From positions 1,736,001-1,800,000 of the forward strand of contig OZ017753.1 of the NCBI GenBank assembly GCA_963969365.1: DNA of 64,000 nucleotides. Direction: 5' to 3'. Both the position numbers and the translations under genes were made by a program. The first letter of the stretch is position 1; each line of letters begins with the position of its first letter. The notes beneath the pieces were generated by a model. It was given only the letters and a program-made list of their open reading frames with translations. It searched no databases and was not told the DNA's origin. This document shows positions 37,701 through 48,600 of this stretch, piece by piece. The stretch is from Asterochloris sp. CNOR1 (Eukaryota; Chlorophyta; Trebouxiophyceae; Trebouxiales; Trebouxiaceae).

Positions 37701-39969
37701 TGAAGCAGCTGACAGGCGTGCTAGCCACGCCTGGTGCCCACCTGCCCGGCCTGCTGGCCGCCAGCCTGAAGCAGCCCACTGAGGAACAGTCCGCCGGCTC
37801 CCGCAACAGTGCCCGGACCCTGGCCAAGGAGGGGAGGTGAGACAGCAGCATGACAGCAGCAGCATCCGCCTGTCGCCCGGCAGACCATGCACAGGGTGAC
37901 GATGCGGCAAGCCATCTGCAGCATGCCCTCACCTCCCTCGATGCCATGTCTGCCCACAATACACCAGCACCCACTTCTGCTGCTGCACCCTCTAGAACCT
38001 GCATTCAGCCCTGTACTGTGACTGCACCTGCCTCTGCTGCTACTGCAGCTTTGACTCTTCTGGCACTAGCACTAGCCCACACCGCCATGCAGCTAGTGGC
38101 CGCCTCAGCGCCACTTGGTGCCTCCCCATCTTGCAAGCATTGCCTCTGGCTGCAGACCCGCGCTGCTGCCCAGCCGCCCCGCTCTAGAGTTCTCCCCTGA
38201 GGAGACCGACTACATCGACTCCCAGGCTGAGGCTTCAGAGGACGACAGCGAGATGGAGGTGGAGATCCCCTCGCCGTGGCCGCGCGCTCGAGGACGGCCT
38301 CGCGTATGTGCAAGGGCAACCCCCGCACCTGCCTCTGGTAAGCCCATTCCCTGCTTGCACCCTTGGTGTTATGGGCTTGGTGTTGTGCAGATCCCAGCGC
38401 CAGCTGCTGCTGGCAAGCTGGGTCTCATGCGTGGCCCATGGATTTGGGTTGGACGGTTCAGGAGCTGCCATCGGCTGATGACGATGAAACTTTATCACCT
38501 TGTGGCAAGCTGGGGTCTGGGATGTGGTCTTTGTGCTCTGGCACTGCCGCGCTCATCAGGTCAAGCTGCCCCTGGACCCGCTGCTGGTGAGTCAAGCTTG
38601 GTTTGTGGGCTGCAAGATTTGCACCAGCTGCCAGTCATCAGGTGCACTTGGCTGGTCTGGTCTTTGGCTTCTGGAATTGAGCTAGAAGGGCAGCTTCCAC
38701 ACACCGTGCCTGGTGAGCACACACTGCCAGCCTGACTGGTCATGTGTAATACTTGGCTTTTGGGGTCATGCAAGACAAGGCGCCTCCACTGACGTCTCTG
38801 TAGGCCTGCCCTGTCCTGCATTGCATCGATAACAGCAAAAGAGAGACCAGCTGCCTGGCCCTGGGTTTATGCCGCAAATGGGCTTACCCTGCATACAGGG
38901 CTGTAGCTATCACATCAACTAGACAAGGCTGCAAGGTACTACCTGCGTCATTGCAAGACGGCCATGAGGCACAACAAGAGCAGTGCGGCTGAATTCCCTG
39001 GGCAGCAACTCTCTGCACCCCTGTGCCTTCCCACCTGTCCCAGAGAGTGAAGCGTCTCTCTGTGCATGTGCCCTGCAGGCCAAGGTCTGCCTGCCTCCTG
39101 AAACGCCTGTCAGGCTCACTTTGCTGCCCTGCAGGCAATGCCTCCCTGCGCCCCCGTGCCCGTGTGTCCAAGCCCAGCCGCTACCGGTCCTCAACCGAGG
39201 CCCGCAGCAGCAGTGTGGCCTTTCCCCTACCCCCGCGCAAGCCGCGAGGCCACGCCCCCCGTCAGTATGCACCCACTCTGCCAGGGCAGTCCTGCCTGCA
39301 GTGCGGCACTACGGTGAGCCCAGGCTCTGCCTGTGGTGGCCCTTCATGCGCCCACGCTGGCTAGGCACCGGACCACCTTGAGCTCCTGTCCCTCCCGCAT
39401 GGCTGCGCTTGTGCAGGGATGGCAGGCTGGCAGCCCTGCCTGCTACGCCACCCCATGTGAGCCCGCACATGATGCATGGCTGTGCAGGAACAGGGTGGTT
39501 GGGAAGCTCTGTGCGACTGCCTGGGCAGCACTTCCGACTTGACGTCTGGGACGCCCAGCATGTGCGTGCTGGAGGGAGGCTGCCTCGTCAAAGCACACCT
39601 GGCAGCCCGCTGACTGACTGCTTCCCCTGCAGGCTACCCCTGTGTGGCGTGCTGGGCCCCAAGGCGCCAAGACCTTGTGCAATGCCTGCGGTGAGTACGC
39701 GAACCTGCCTCTGCCACCAAGCCGCAAGTCAGGGGTTCAACGGTTGCCAATGCTCTGCATTGATTGTGCCCCAAGCAGCACAACATCTGTCTGAGCTTGC
39801 CATCAGCTGTTGCACCTGTGGGTGGCTGCCTGCGCCCTCACTGCCTGATCAGTCCCAGAGCCTCTTCTTGTAGACACCCTCCCTGTGTGTGGACTCTGTG
39901 AGAGGGAGCTGACTTCTTTGGCTTCCTGCTGCAGGGGTGAGGTGGATGAAGAACAGCAAGAAGAAGTGA
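34743..39969 (+). CDS. GATA-type zinc finger protein with AT-hook
   Basis: Likely nuclear DNA-binding regulator. Exons: 34743-34861, 35033-35271, 35672-35795, 36315-36436, 36909-37040, 37587-37836, 38156-38337, 39135-39313, 39633-39690, 39935-39969; 480 codons with consistent phases. The finger spans the last three exons: CLQCGTT | ATPVWRAGPQGAKTLCNACG | VRWMKNSKKK, giving C-X2-C-X18-C-X2-C as in plant and animal GATA factors, followed almost at once by the stop. Upstream are an acidic patch (ASEDDSEMEVEIPS, exon 38156) followed by an AT-hook core RARGRPR, and basic Ser/Arg-rich sequence before the finger. The N-terminal half is low-complexity and unfamiliar. The exon at 36315 is the least certain; it was chosen because its phase fits both neighbours. 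The ATG at 34743 could be preceded by another exon. The target is unknown. Confidence 0.82.
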
Positions 39970-40611
39970 TCGTCATTTGGTCTCAGTAGCTGCTGTCCCC
40001 GCCTCCGAGCAGGTGCACCACTGAGCAGCCCAAGTCTGCAGCGCAGAGCAGCTGCAGGATTGGATAGCCGGGCATCTGCCACACAATGTGCACAAGTGCT
40101 CTACCAAACGTGAGCCCATGCAGTACAGCGCACGACTTTGTGTGACGTGCGCACTTTTAGTTCCGCTTCAGCGTCAGTTCGGTGCCCTTTGTCAGAAGTT
40201 CAAGCCCAAGTGCTCAGATGACAGCAGGGTGATTTTGATTTCTGACCAGCTTGCCCACAGTCATTGGCATAACTGTGGCGGCTGGTTCAGCATCTTTCAT
40301 GCTTTTTTCATGTGATGATTGAAATATTGCCACATTGCCATAAGCCTGAGCCTGCCGAGATTGATGCCTGAACTCAGATTGCACAAAGACCCAGTCAGGC
40401 ACCATGATTTCATTGCGACCGCTTTCCTGATATCATCATTTTGAATACAATTATAGCTGTCCACCACACATTGAAAACGAGCAGGCAATGTTATGGTCTT
40501 TCTCTGTCTTGTGACTCACCAAACTTTGGCGGTAGTGCGCCACCAGCAGGCATTGTACAAGTTTGCTGGGCTGACGGTGATGGGACTCTGTGATGGACTG
40601 GACCCTGAAAG
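39970..40611. other. Intergenic between convergent genes
   Basis: About 640 bases between the GATA stop and the stop of the minus-strand LamG-like gene. It is AT-richer around 40300-40500. No exon, RNA gene or repeat was recognised; it is probably two 3' UTRs plus spacer. Confidence 0.5.
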
Positions 40612-42319
40612 TTAAGGCATAGCATTTGGCCAGGAGGTGAGTTCATCCACCTTCAGAGCGCCAGCCACTGAGGCTGTGCTAGGTTGCCAGGTGGGCCCCA
40701 AATGGTGTTCCATGGTCAGCCAGGACAAGCTCGTGGGTGCTGCCTGGGAGCCCCGGCTGAAATAGTGGGAAGGCTGCACACACTCCAGCTCAGCAGTAAG
40801 GCCCCTCCCTACATGGCTGTGCAGGGTCTTGCCACTGCCCTCTGTAAAGGAGTAGCATGCATGTAACCCTGGGGTCGTGTGGCTCGTCACTCGCTGCCAC
40901 CTACTGGCCTGGATCTGCACCAGGGATAGTAACACTGCGTGTTTGCAGGCAGCTGTCAGATAGACCTAATGACAGGCTGCACATCCAGCTGAACAAGTCA
41001 AGAGGGACCACAAGTCACTTGGCAGCAGCACAGCTGATGAGTGGCGTGTGAACCTCAAGCTTGCCTCTTTGCTGTCCAGGGCGCGAGACCACACGCGCAA
41101 CTCTGCGATACAGCCGTGCAGGGAGTGGCATTTGAACTGCAGGCATGAGGGCGCCTTTGGCGGCATGAGGGCGCCTTTGGCGGCACAGCGCATCATGTGA
41201 GAGGTCACGCCAGCAGATGCAGTACAGTGCACGACACCGGTGTTGCCTGGCAACACGCCTGGGTATGGTTCTTGCCTGTGGGTGGCAGTGCCCTGTCGCC
41301 AGATGGTCATCCACGCCTGAGCCAAGAGTGAGGCAGGCATCACGCCCCCAGTCACCCCAGCCGCAGCTGATCTGCCTGCCCATGCAGTCTCCATCTACCC
41401 AGAGCGTGACTTCCCAGGTATTGTAAGCCTCATCGTTTTCATACTGCAGCAAACGTCAGCTGCCGCAATGATACGGGCACAGATCAGCCAATCGAGGCCT
41501 GCAATGTTCTGTGCCTCTGCATATCAGCATACCTCATGAGGAAGTCTGCAGCCCAAGTGCCATGCATGGGCTGATGCTACTGTAGGCAGCAGCGCGGAGC
41601 AGGGATTGCAGGCTGGCAGCTTTGCAAGCCAGCGGCAGTCACAGATGTGCTTACCAGACAGATGTTCAAGCAAACGCGGTGCCACTGCCCATCATCCAGG
41701 CGTCCACAGGACCTCAGCAGCTTGAGGTCAGGTGTGTAGGCGCATAGACCGCCATCCCGGCCCAGAAACAGGATGGGCACCGCCCGCAGACGAGCAGCTC
41801 TCCTGGCCCGGCCAAAGTCTCGGTCCTGTCGTAGGCATCCATCAGCCTTTGGGAGTCAGGGCAGCAGTGTGGGCACTGAAGGCATGCAGCCTCTGACATG
41901 TGGAGGCAGAGCTCACTGGCACATTGAAGGCATCTGCCACAGCACTGCTGAGTGGATGAGTGACCTGCCTGCATGCCCAGCAGCACCCCACCGCCGGCAG
42001 GCGCTCCCTGTCCGGCAGGCTCGATGAGGTGCGCAAGGAAGAGGATGTCCAGCGCGAATCCATGGCCGCTGATGCCCTTGCTCAGCAGCGTCGGCGGAAG
42101 CCTGACAAAGTCTCGCTCGCCGTCAAAGTGCAGCGCAAAGGTGTTCTCGAAGAACCTCTGCTGCCAGGAGACTGCGCCCCCCTGCGCTGTGGCAGCGGCG
42201 CCGCCGCGGCTCTGGCCAACCTCTGCTGGCTTGCAGCGGCCAGTGGACTCGCACAGGTACCTGGGGTGCAGCAGAGCAGGCTCGAGCTGCTGCGGCAATG
42301 TGCAGGAGCAGTCTTGCAT
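40612..42319 (-). CDS. LamG/concanavalin-like jellyroll domain protein (model incomplete)
   Basis: Probable carbohydrate- or ligand-binding extracellular protein. Supported exons: 42319-41965, 41797-41655, and one opening at 41443; these join in phase. Later exons near 41130-41050 and 40935-40612 are clear in sequence but their exact junctions are not resolved. LamG-like signs: FALHFDGERDFVRLPPTLL (strand 1), then LDDGQWHRVCLNI (the typical 'W-H-x-V' strand), WEVTLWVDGDCMG, and HGCIAELRVWSRALDSKE (the closing jellyroll strand). The segment ACYSFTEGSGKTLHSH resembles the start of a second LamG unit, so there may be two domains with the second cut short by the stop at 40612. The ATG at 42319 lies in a Cys-rich stretch that also reads upstream, so more exons may precede it; no signal peptide was found. 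The family call is moderate and the function unknown. Confidence 0.55.
41142..41181 (-). repeat. Exact 20-bp tandem duplication next to a splice acceptor
   Basis: Two identical 20-base units (41142-41161 and 41162-41181, plus strand ggcatgagggcgcctttggc) sit directly upstream, in the minus direction, of the acceptor for the exon with HGCIAELRVW. Confidence 0.85.
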
Positions 42320-42783
42320 GCAGGCCTCGTCCTGAAGGCGGCATCTGCTGCTGCCCTATGGGCCGAACAGGTTTGCTGCCAAATGCAGAGCTTACATGAA
42401 GGCAGCATCTGCAGCAGTCCTGAGCTGCCGGCAGACGCATGAAGCTCTGGCAACTGTCCTGGGCGATGCTGTTGCTCCAAGGATCTGCAACCACATGAAG
42501 CTGCTGCTGGTCAGGGACCCACTGTCCAGCATCTGCTGCTGGCTCAAGGGCTACCTACCCGTGCAAGTTGCTCTTCTGTCAGATCGAGCAAGGACGAGGC
42601 GACGAATTCGTGCTGTGTGTGGCCAGGCTGTGCAGCTTCCGTTGTGCCTTGGTGTGGGTTACCTGTGTCTAGTGCTGGTGGTTCGCTTTGCATGCACAGC
42701 TCTATCGGAGATAGCAACTTGCTCATTGACCAGTCTAGGAGGTAAACCTAGTCAAAGCCCCACCAGCCAACTCACAAACCAAG
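42320..42783. other. Spacer between divergent genes
   Basis: About 460 bases. The minus strand stays open through part of it (42320-42494) with Cys-rich sequence, so a further 5' exon of the LamG-like gene is possible. No other feature was recognised. It should contain the promoter of the small gene at 42784. Confidence 0.4.
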
Positions 42784-43511
42784 ATGTTGGGAAGATGTAA
42801 AGGGCTTTTGCTGCCCAGTAGCAGATTGTACACTTCATGTGGGCATGCTGAGGCACAGAAGCTGAAGCAGCTGCCCCCTGCGTTAACAGAGGCAAAGGCT
42901 GCTATGGAGGCTGCTTTGGAACATGTTCACTACCTCAGGGAGTCTGCCCACCAGGTGAATGCTCCAACTTGTTGTACTAAACCAGACTCACCAGTCTCCT
43001 CGCTGCTGACATGCATGCAGGCCTTCCTGGAATGCGAGCCCCACAGAAGAGAGACATCAGAAGCCTACTTGATGCGGTATCAAACCTTCGCCAAGCAGGA
43101 GCTGGAGGCGGCCCTCACGCAGTTTGAGTCAGCGGAGCAAAGCGGTGGTGATCAGCAGAGTCTCACACGCAGCTGACATGCAAGCATGTGTTGCTCGATG
43201 ACCATTGGCGCTGTATGCAGGAGCAGGCTGGGCTGATGCGGTCGCCGCAGCACAGATGCCCCTTCTTGTTGCTGATTCCCGCCTTGCAAAGGACAATCTT
43301 ACAGCAGCATTGAGGTGGGCACAAGCAGAGTCAGCTGTGGGCTGGCCCACACTGCAGGCTGCATCAGCGTGCACTCAATCTGCGGTGCAGGCTGAATGCT
43401 GAGAGAATTAAAAGGCGTCAGGAGGCACTGCTGGCTGGCGAGAATGTGGCCTCAGCATACAGACCAGACGAGGACCCTTGCAAGCCAGCCTGGCAGCAGC
43501 CAATGCCTTGA
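42784..43511 (+). CDS. Small unknown protein, possibly mitochondrial
   Basis: I do not recognise this gene. Exons 42784-42954, 43021-43144, 43221-43314 and 43391-43511 join in phase (171+124+94+121 = 510 bases, 169 residues). The N-terminus MLGRCKGLLLPSSRLYTSCG is basic with no acidic residues, as in a mitochondrial presequence. The rest is alternating charged and Ala/Leu/Gln-rich helix (AEAQKLKQLPPALTEAKAAM, AKQELEAALTQFESAEQ, RLNAERIKRRQEALLAGE), likely a short coiled coil. The C-terminus is DEDPCKPAWQQPMP. The gene is convergent with polyprenol reductase, with 84 bases between the stops. A conserved small respiratory or ribosome-associated subunit is a possibility, but nothing in the sequence proves it. 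Confidence 0.6.
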
Positions 43512-43595
43512 TAGATAGGACGTAATTCACTAATTATTGTTCCACCATCCAGCAGACCAGGCCTGAGGAGAAACATGTGCATGACACAGACGTCT

Positions 43596-45180
43596 TCAGT
43601 AAACATAAGGTATGAGAGCCTTGCGATGCTTGGGGTAATCCTCAAACTTCTTTTTGTACCATGCATGCGTTGGTCCTGCAGCTAGTGACAGGTTGCTGAC
43701 CTGCACCAACAGCTCAGAGTGCTGGAAAAGATTGAATGGTCGGGACAAGAAACCATGTTATAAGTGAGTGCAGCCATTGCAGCGTGCCCTTCTCGATGCT
43801 CACCACCCAGAGCAATGCCATATATGTCAATGGCTCTGGCTGCCCACAAAGAAGTGCTAGACCCAGGTATATCAAGATCTCAGCGAGGTAGTGAGGGCAG
43901 GACACAAGCTCAAAGGGGCCACCTACAAGACACAATGGGCTCCCTCAATCAGCAGGCTCACATCAGCGGTGGCTGGAAGGGGGCACAAAAGTGGCCGCTG
44001 AAGCTCTGCACACCTCTTGGCACCTGGTAGACATCGGCGCCTCCCTTGGCATTGCCTGAGCTGGCTGCAAGACAAGCCAGCAGGGAATGGCTCCACAGCT
44101 GCAGCACATTGCTGGAGAGGAAGACTGCAATGCCCTGCATTGCACAAAGGTCAGCCCCCTGTCACCCAGCTTGGGGGAAGGCAGAGCCACCCACACCCAG
44201 CCAGAACGTCCTGCTCACCACAAACTGAAGCAGGCTCATGCTGCCAGGGCCAGCACAACCTTGGTCGAAGCGTGCGGGCGACCAAGGCTGCCGTTCCTGA
44301 TGCCACTCATAGCAGCGCCTGAGGTTTGCCAGTGCCACTGTGCAGGGCAGCACGATGTAGTAGCTGCAGCGCAGAGTCATCTGTTCAGTGATGGTTGCAT
44401 GCAGACAGCACAGTAGCGAAGTAGCTGCAAGGGGCCCAGCCAGCATCAGTCCAAGCACTCATGTGTTTCACCTGAGCCCAAAGAGATAGGCAACAAGGTG
44501 CATTCTGGACCCGGCTGGGTAGCGCATCAGTCCCTCGGTCTCTGCCAGGCGGCGGCCAAAATGGATGGACAGCAGCAGGTTTCCCACAAATGTGGCAGCC
44601 TGCAGGCTTTGCATGGAACAGTGTCATGCTGGCCAGTGCAGGGGATGTGGGACAAGCCAATATATTGCTAAGTTCCAGATGGGTCCACAGCAGGGGGTGA
44701 CACACAAAGGATCACCTCTAAGCAGAGGCCCCTTTTTGCTGTCACCAGCTGCAGCACGATCAGTCCAAGGTTGACAACAACTCCAGTCAGGTAGAAGTGC
44801 CCAAACCAGCTCTGTGGCACTGAGACTGCTGTGAGTGGCCCCAGCTTTGCTGCGGGCCTGCCCTCCCACAGCTTGCCGCGGCATGCGGACAGCAGCACTG
44901 CATGCCTGCAGGGCCGGGGTGGCAGTCAGCCAAGCCGCTGTGCAGCTTGACAGGCAGGGCACAGTGTGAACAGGGAATGCTGGGACTTACAGCAGCAGGT
45001 TCAGATACCAACTGAATTTCTCGTCCTGGGGGAGAGGACTTGGGAAGATTCACCCCACCTGAAGCTTGAGGCTCCTCTGATGGGGAGGAGAGCAAATATG
45101 GCAGCACCTGTCGCCAGTGACCAATACAGCCAGATTGCTGGGCCAGCCAGCTCCACAGCCAGCCTCAAGACGGCGCCCAT
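43596..45180 (-). CDS. PPRD: Polyprenol reductase (SRD5A3/DFG10-like, steroid 5-alpha-reductase family)
   Basis: ER membrane enzyme that reduces the alpha-isoprene unit of polyprenol with NADPH to make dolichol for protein N-glycosylation. Exons on the minus strand: 45180-45059, 44905-44746, 44599-44472, 44363-44219, 44134-44014, 43922-43804, 43700-43596; 900 bases, 299 residues (human SRD5A3 is 318). N-terminal hydrophobic segments include [16 protein letters not shown] and [17 protein letters not shown]. The C-terminal half carries family signatures: [38 protein letters not shown] then [11 protein letters not shown], and the terminal [20 protein letters not shown] typical of SRD5A3. The cytosolic insert [18 protein letters not shown] in exon 44363 is not familiar. 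The start is the first ATG in frame, just before the first membrane segment. It is divergent from the MRS2 gene. Confidence 0.92.
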
Positions 45181-45650
45181 ATAGGTTTGACCTCTCAGAT
45201 GGTCAAAGTTTTCAGCAGCTGTCGGCCTTCCGGGAGCACCAATCTTCAAGGTGCACTTCCCAAATCAATGGGGGGATGCTTCCTGGGCACGCAATCACTC
45301 ATTGAATCACCAGGCTCGGTGTGTGCATCCGCCCAAGCTGCGCTGCTTCTGTGACACATCTATACCAGAACAGCATTCTGCAGGGGATTGCCCTGCTTCT
45401 AAATGCACCGATCTGACAATTGGTCCTCAGGGGGCCCAGGTTGGTCACGCCCAGTCTGCCACCCCCCTGGACAGAAGTGGGTTTGCAGACTGCAGCTGTG
45501 GTCTGACATGTGACTTTTTGGTGCAGGAGGCCGGTGAACTGTCAAGGGCGGCATCCTGAGATGTGGGGTTCAAAACTCAGAGCTTGACAGGCGACGTGTT
45601 AACCCTGGCCCCAGCCATACATATTATCGGGGCCTCAGCCACGGAAAGGC
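45181..45650. promoter_or_regulatory. Divergent promoter region, polyprenol reductase / MRS2
   Basis: 470 bases separate two head-to-head ATGs. The region should hold both promoters. I saw no recognisable element; the call is from gene arrangement only. Confidence 0.45.
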
Positions 45651-48600
45651 ATGGACGCAGAGTACAGCGCGGATGTGGACTTCCAGTATCAGCGCCTGCC
45701 TCCGCAGATGGGTCACCCAAGCTGTGCCAGCTCAGCCGAGAGCAGCAGGTGAGCAGCCTGGCACTGGCACAAGCACCATGCTGGAGGGGTCTTCAGCCCA
45801 TGTGCACTGCTGTCAGTGCAGCGCCACAGGTTCCAGTGAAGGGCGACTTCTGCCGGCCAGACCTGTCGTCTCTGGAGCTGCAGTCCGGCTAACCCTCCAA
45901 GTCAAGGCAGCCAGAACTCACATGTGATGTTGCGAGCATCTGCGGCTACTTCAAATAAGCTCTGGCTGCTACTAATCTGTGATGCAGGTGCTGGCAACAG
46001 AGAGGGATGTCCCCAAAGCATGCACCAGTCTCTGAGGCATGGCACAGCGAGGCACACCTGTGTCCCCTCACCTGTTGCTGTCCCCTCTGACCAAAGCCAC
46101 GCATGTCCTCAAGATGCACAGCTCCACAATGCAGCCCCTGAGGCAGGGTACCCAGGCTCCCTCTCGCCTGCCAACAGCATGGGGCCCTTGAGCACTGCAA
46201 TCGGCGGCAGGCCTCATTCGTGTCACCTATGCTGCCTGCAGGCGGCGGCAGTGGGTTCTTGAGCGCCATGTGCCCCCCCTTAGCACCCATCAGTGGCAGG
46301 CCTCGCTGTCTCATCTGAGCTGCCTGCACGCAGTGGAGCGGGGGCAGTGGGGGGGGCGCAGCCACATGAGGGCCCCAGGCACAGCAATCACCTGAGCACA
46401 CCATCTCATCTGCGCTGCCTGCAGGCGGTGGCAGTGGGGCAGGGAGCCACACGACTCTCCCCAGCAGAGCACCCTGGAAGAGGCCCGGGACCATGATGAG
46501 GAGGCACCCTCAGCCTCCACCCTGGCCCCCCGCAACTTTGCCTCCGCGCAGTACCAGCAGCTGCAGCAGGGCGGCCTGCCGCTGCACCGACCGTCCCCCC
46601 GCACCCACAAGGCGCACTCCCGTGTGCAGCGGGAAAGCAGAGCGCGGTGAGTTGCCCTGTGCTCGGCTGCCTGGCAGACTTCTGCAGGGCGTGGGCGTGG
46701 CTGCGCTGCACGCTGGGCAGGTGGCCTGCTTTGCCTTGGCATCATGTCACTTTCTGACAAGAGACAGGGCATGGTGAGCTCCCCATGTCCTTGGCTCAGG
46801 ATGTTGCAACTGCCCTCCCAACACCTGAGTTCTGGACTCCAGCCAACACCAGCTGACACAGGAGTGACCAGAGCTGCCTCCAACTGGGCACAGGGCACAT
46901 TCTGTGAGTGGCAGCCATGCCCTGGCACCTTACGACTCTTTGCAGAGGAGCACGTTGTGAGCCTCCCCTGTGATTGACCCAGACAGGCTTCGGCAGGGCA
47001 TAGGTGTGGCTGTCTGGCAGAGTGTGTGGACGGCGGCCCTGGCATGTTGCTCAGGAGTACGGGTGACGTGGCCTGCTGCTTCTTGAGCGGCCAGGCTGCA
47101 CGGTGCTGTCAGTGTCCATCTGCCAGCTGACGCTCCAGCATTTCTGCTGCTAGGGCAACCAGCCAACCCTGCTGGTGGCCCCCTGTCAGTTGGGAGTCCT
47201 CCCAGGGTTGTCACCACTGAGTCTGACCCTCCCCGCCCGGCCGCCCCTTCGTCTCCCTGCCTTCACGGGTGACTGTGACGCATTGTCATTGCTCACTCAT
47301 CTGCCTGGCCTCTGCAGGAAGTCGACCTGGTTCATCATCGATGAGGAGGGGCACAAGTCCATCCTGCATGCAGACAAGCGCAACATCATCTCGGTGGGTG
47401 GCAGCTGCTGTGACTGCTTGGCTGGCTTGCAGGGCACAAGCCGACAGGCCTGTGCGCTGGGCAGGTGCTTCTGCCAACCCACGGCGTCAGAAGAGCAGGC
47501 AGCATGGTGGCGCAATGGTTGACAGCGGCTGTGACATCTGCCTTGGCGGCCCCGGGGATAGCTGATGTCCAACCTGCTGCTGCCAGGATGCATCTGGCCT
47601 GTGCTGGCCCCAAGTTGGCCTGATCCCCGCCCTTCACTCTGTCCCTGCAGAGGTCCAGCTGGGCTTCCCCATGACCAGCAGGCCCCTGCACCACCTGTTT
47701 ATGGACATAAAGTGCTGCTCAGATGCCTGCCCTTCCCGCCGCCCCTGCACCAATCAATTTTGGGCATCTTCCTGAGCGGCAGGCGGCTGCTGGACCCAGT
47801 GCAACTGAACGTCCACATGTCATTGGCCCCTGTCCTCCCCTTGTGCAACGCGGCAAGCTGGGGAGGGCAGTTCATGCACGCCGGCCCCAGTGCTGCTCGC
47901 CTCTGAGACTGGCCTGATGCCTGCCCCCACGCTGTGCCTGCAGAAGTTCAAGCTGGGGATCCCCATCCGCGACATGCGCCTGCTGGACCCAGTGCTGCTC
48001 ACCTCTGAGACGGGCAAGATCCTGGTGCGGGACAATGCCATCGTGTTCTCCATCGAGCATGTGCGCCTCATCATTTCGGCAACAGTTGTGATCATCCCCA
48101 GGGACGGGTTTGAGCACAACCCTGTCAATGCCAGGTGGGCCACCAATGGCTGCTTGGTAGATAGGCTGGTTGGCAGGCAGGCCAGCTGAGCAGGGGGTAC
48201 ACCAAAACCCTGTGCATCAGGCTGTGAATCAGCAGCGCTCTCTCACTCAGCACCCCTGCGCCAGCCCAAGGGCTGGGGTCAAGCACAACCTTGTCAATGC
48301 CAGGCGAGGTCTTACTAGGCGGTTGCCTGGCAGGCAGGCTGCTTGGGCGAGGACTGGGCACTGTGTAGCCCTGAGCAGGTGGACTGGGGGCATCAACGGC
48401 TCCTTGCTTCGCCACTCCAGCCACAGCAGTGGTGATCCGCAGGGACAGGTTCTGAGATCACTCTCGGCAATGCCAGGTGCGGCCTCACTGATTGGTGGAC
48501 GGGGAGCACACAGGGACAATCTGCACTCAGCTCCAAAGCAATAGGTGGGCTGGGCCAGGAGGCATCGCCTTGCCTGCACCTTGGCAACGCATGTGACCAT

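Noticed and set aside
40200-40490. AT-richer ORFs between the convergent GATA and LamG genes
   Set aside because: Short, no recognisable motif, no splice context; likely UTR or spacer.
45009-45059. Longer first exon of polyprenol reductase ending at 45009
   Set aside because: The phase does not match exon 44905-44746; the donor at 45059 does and makes the whole gene divisible by three.
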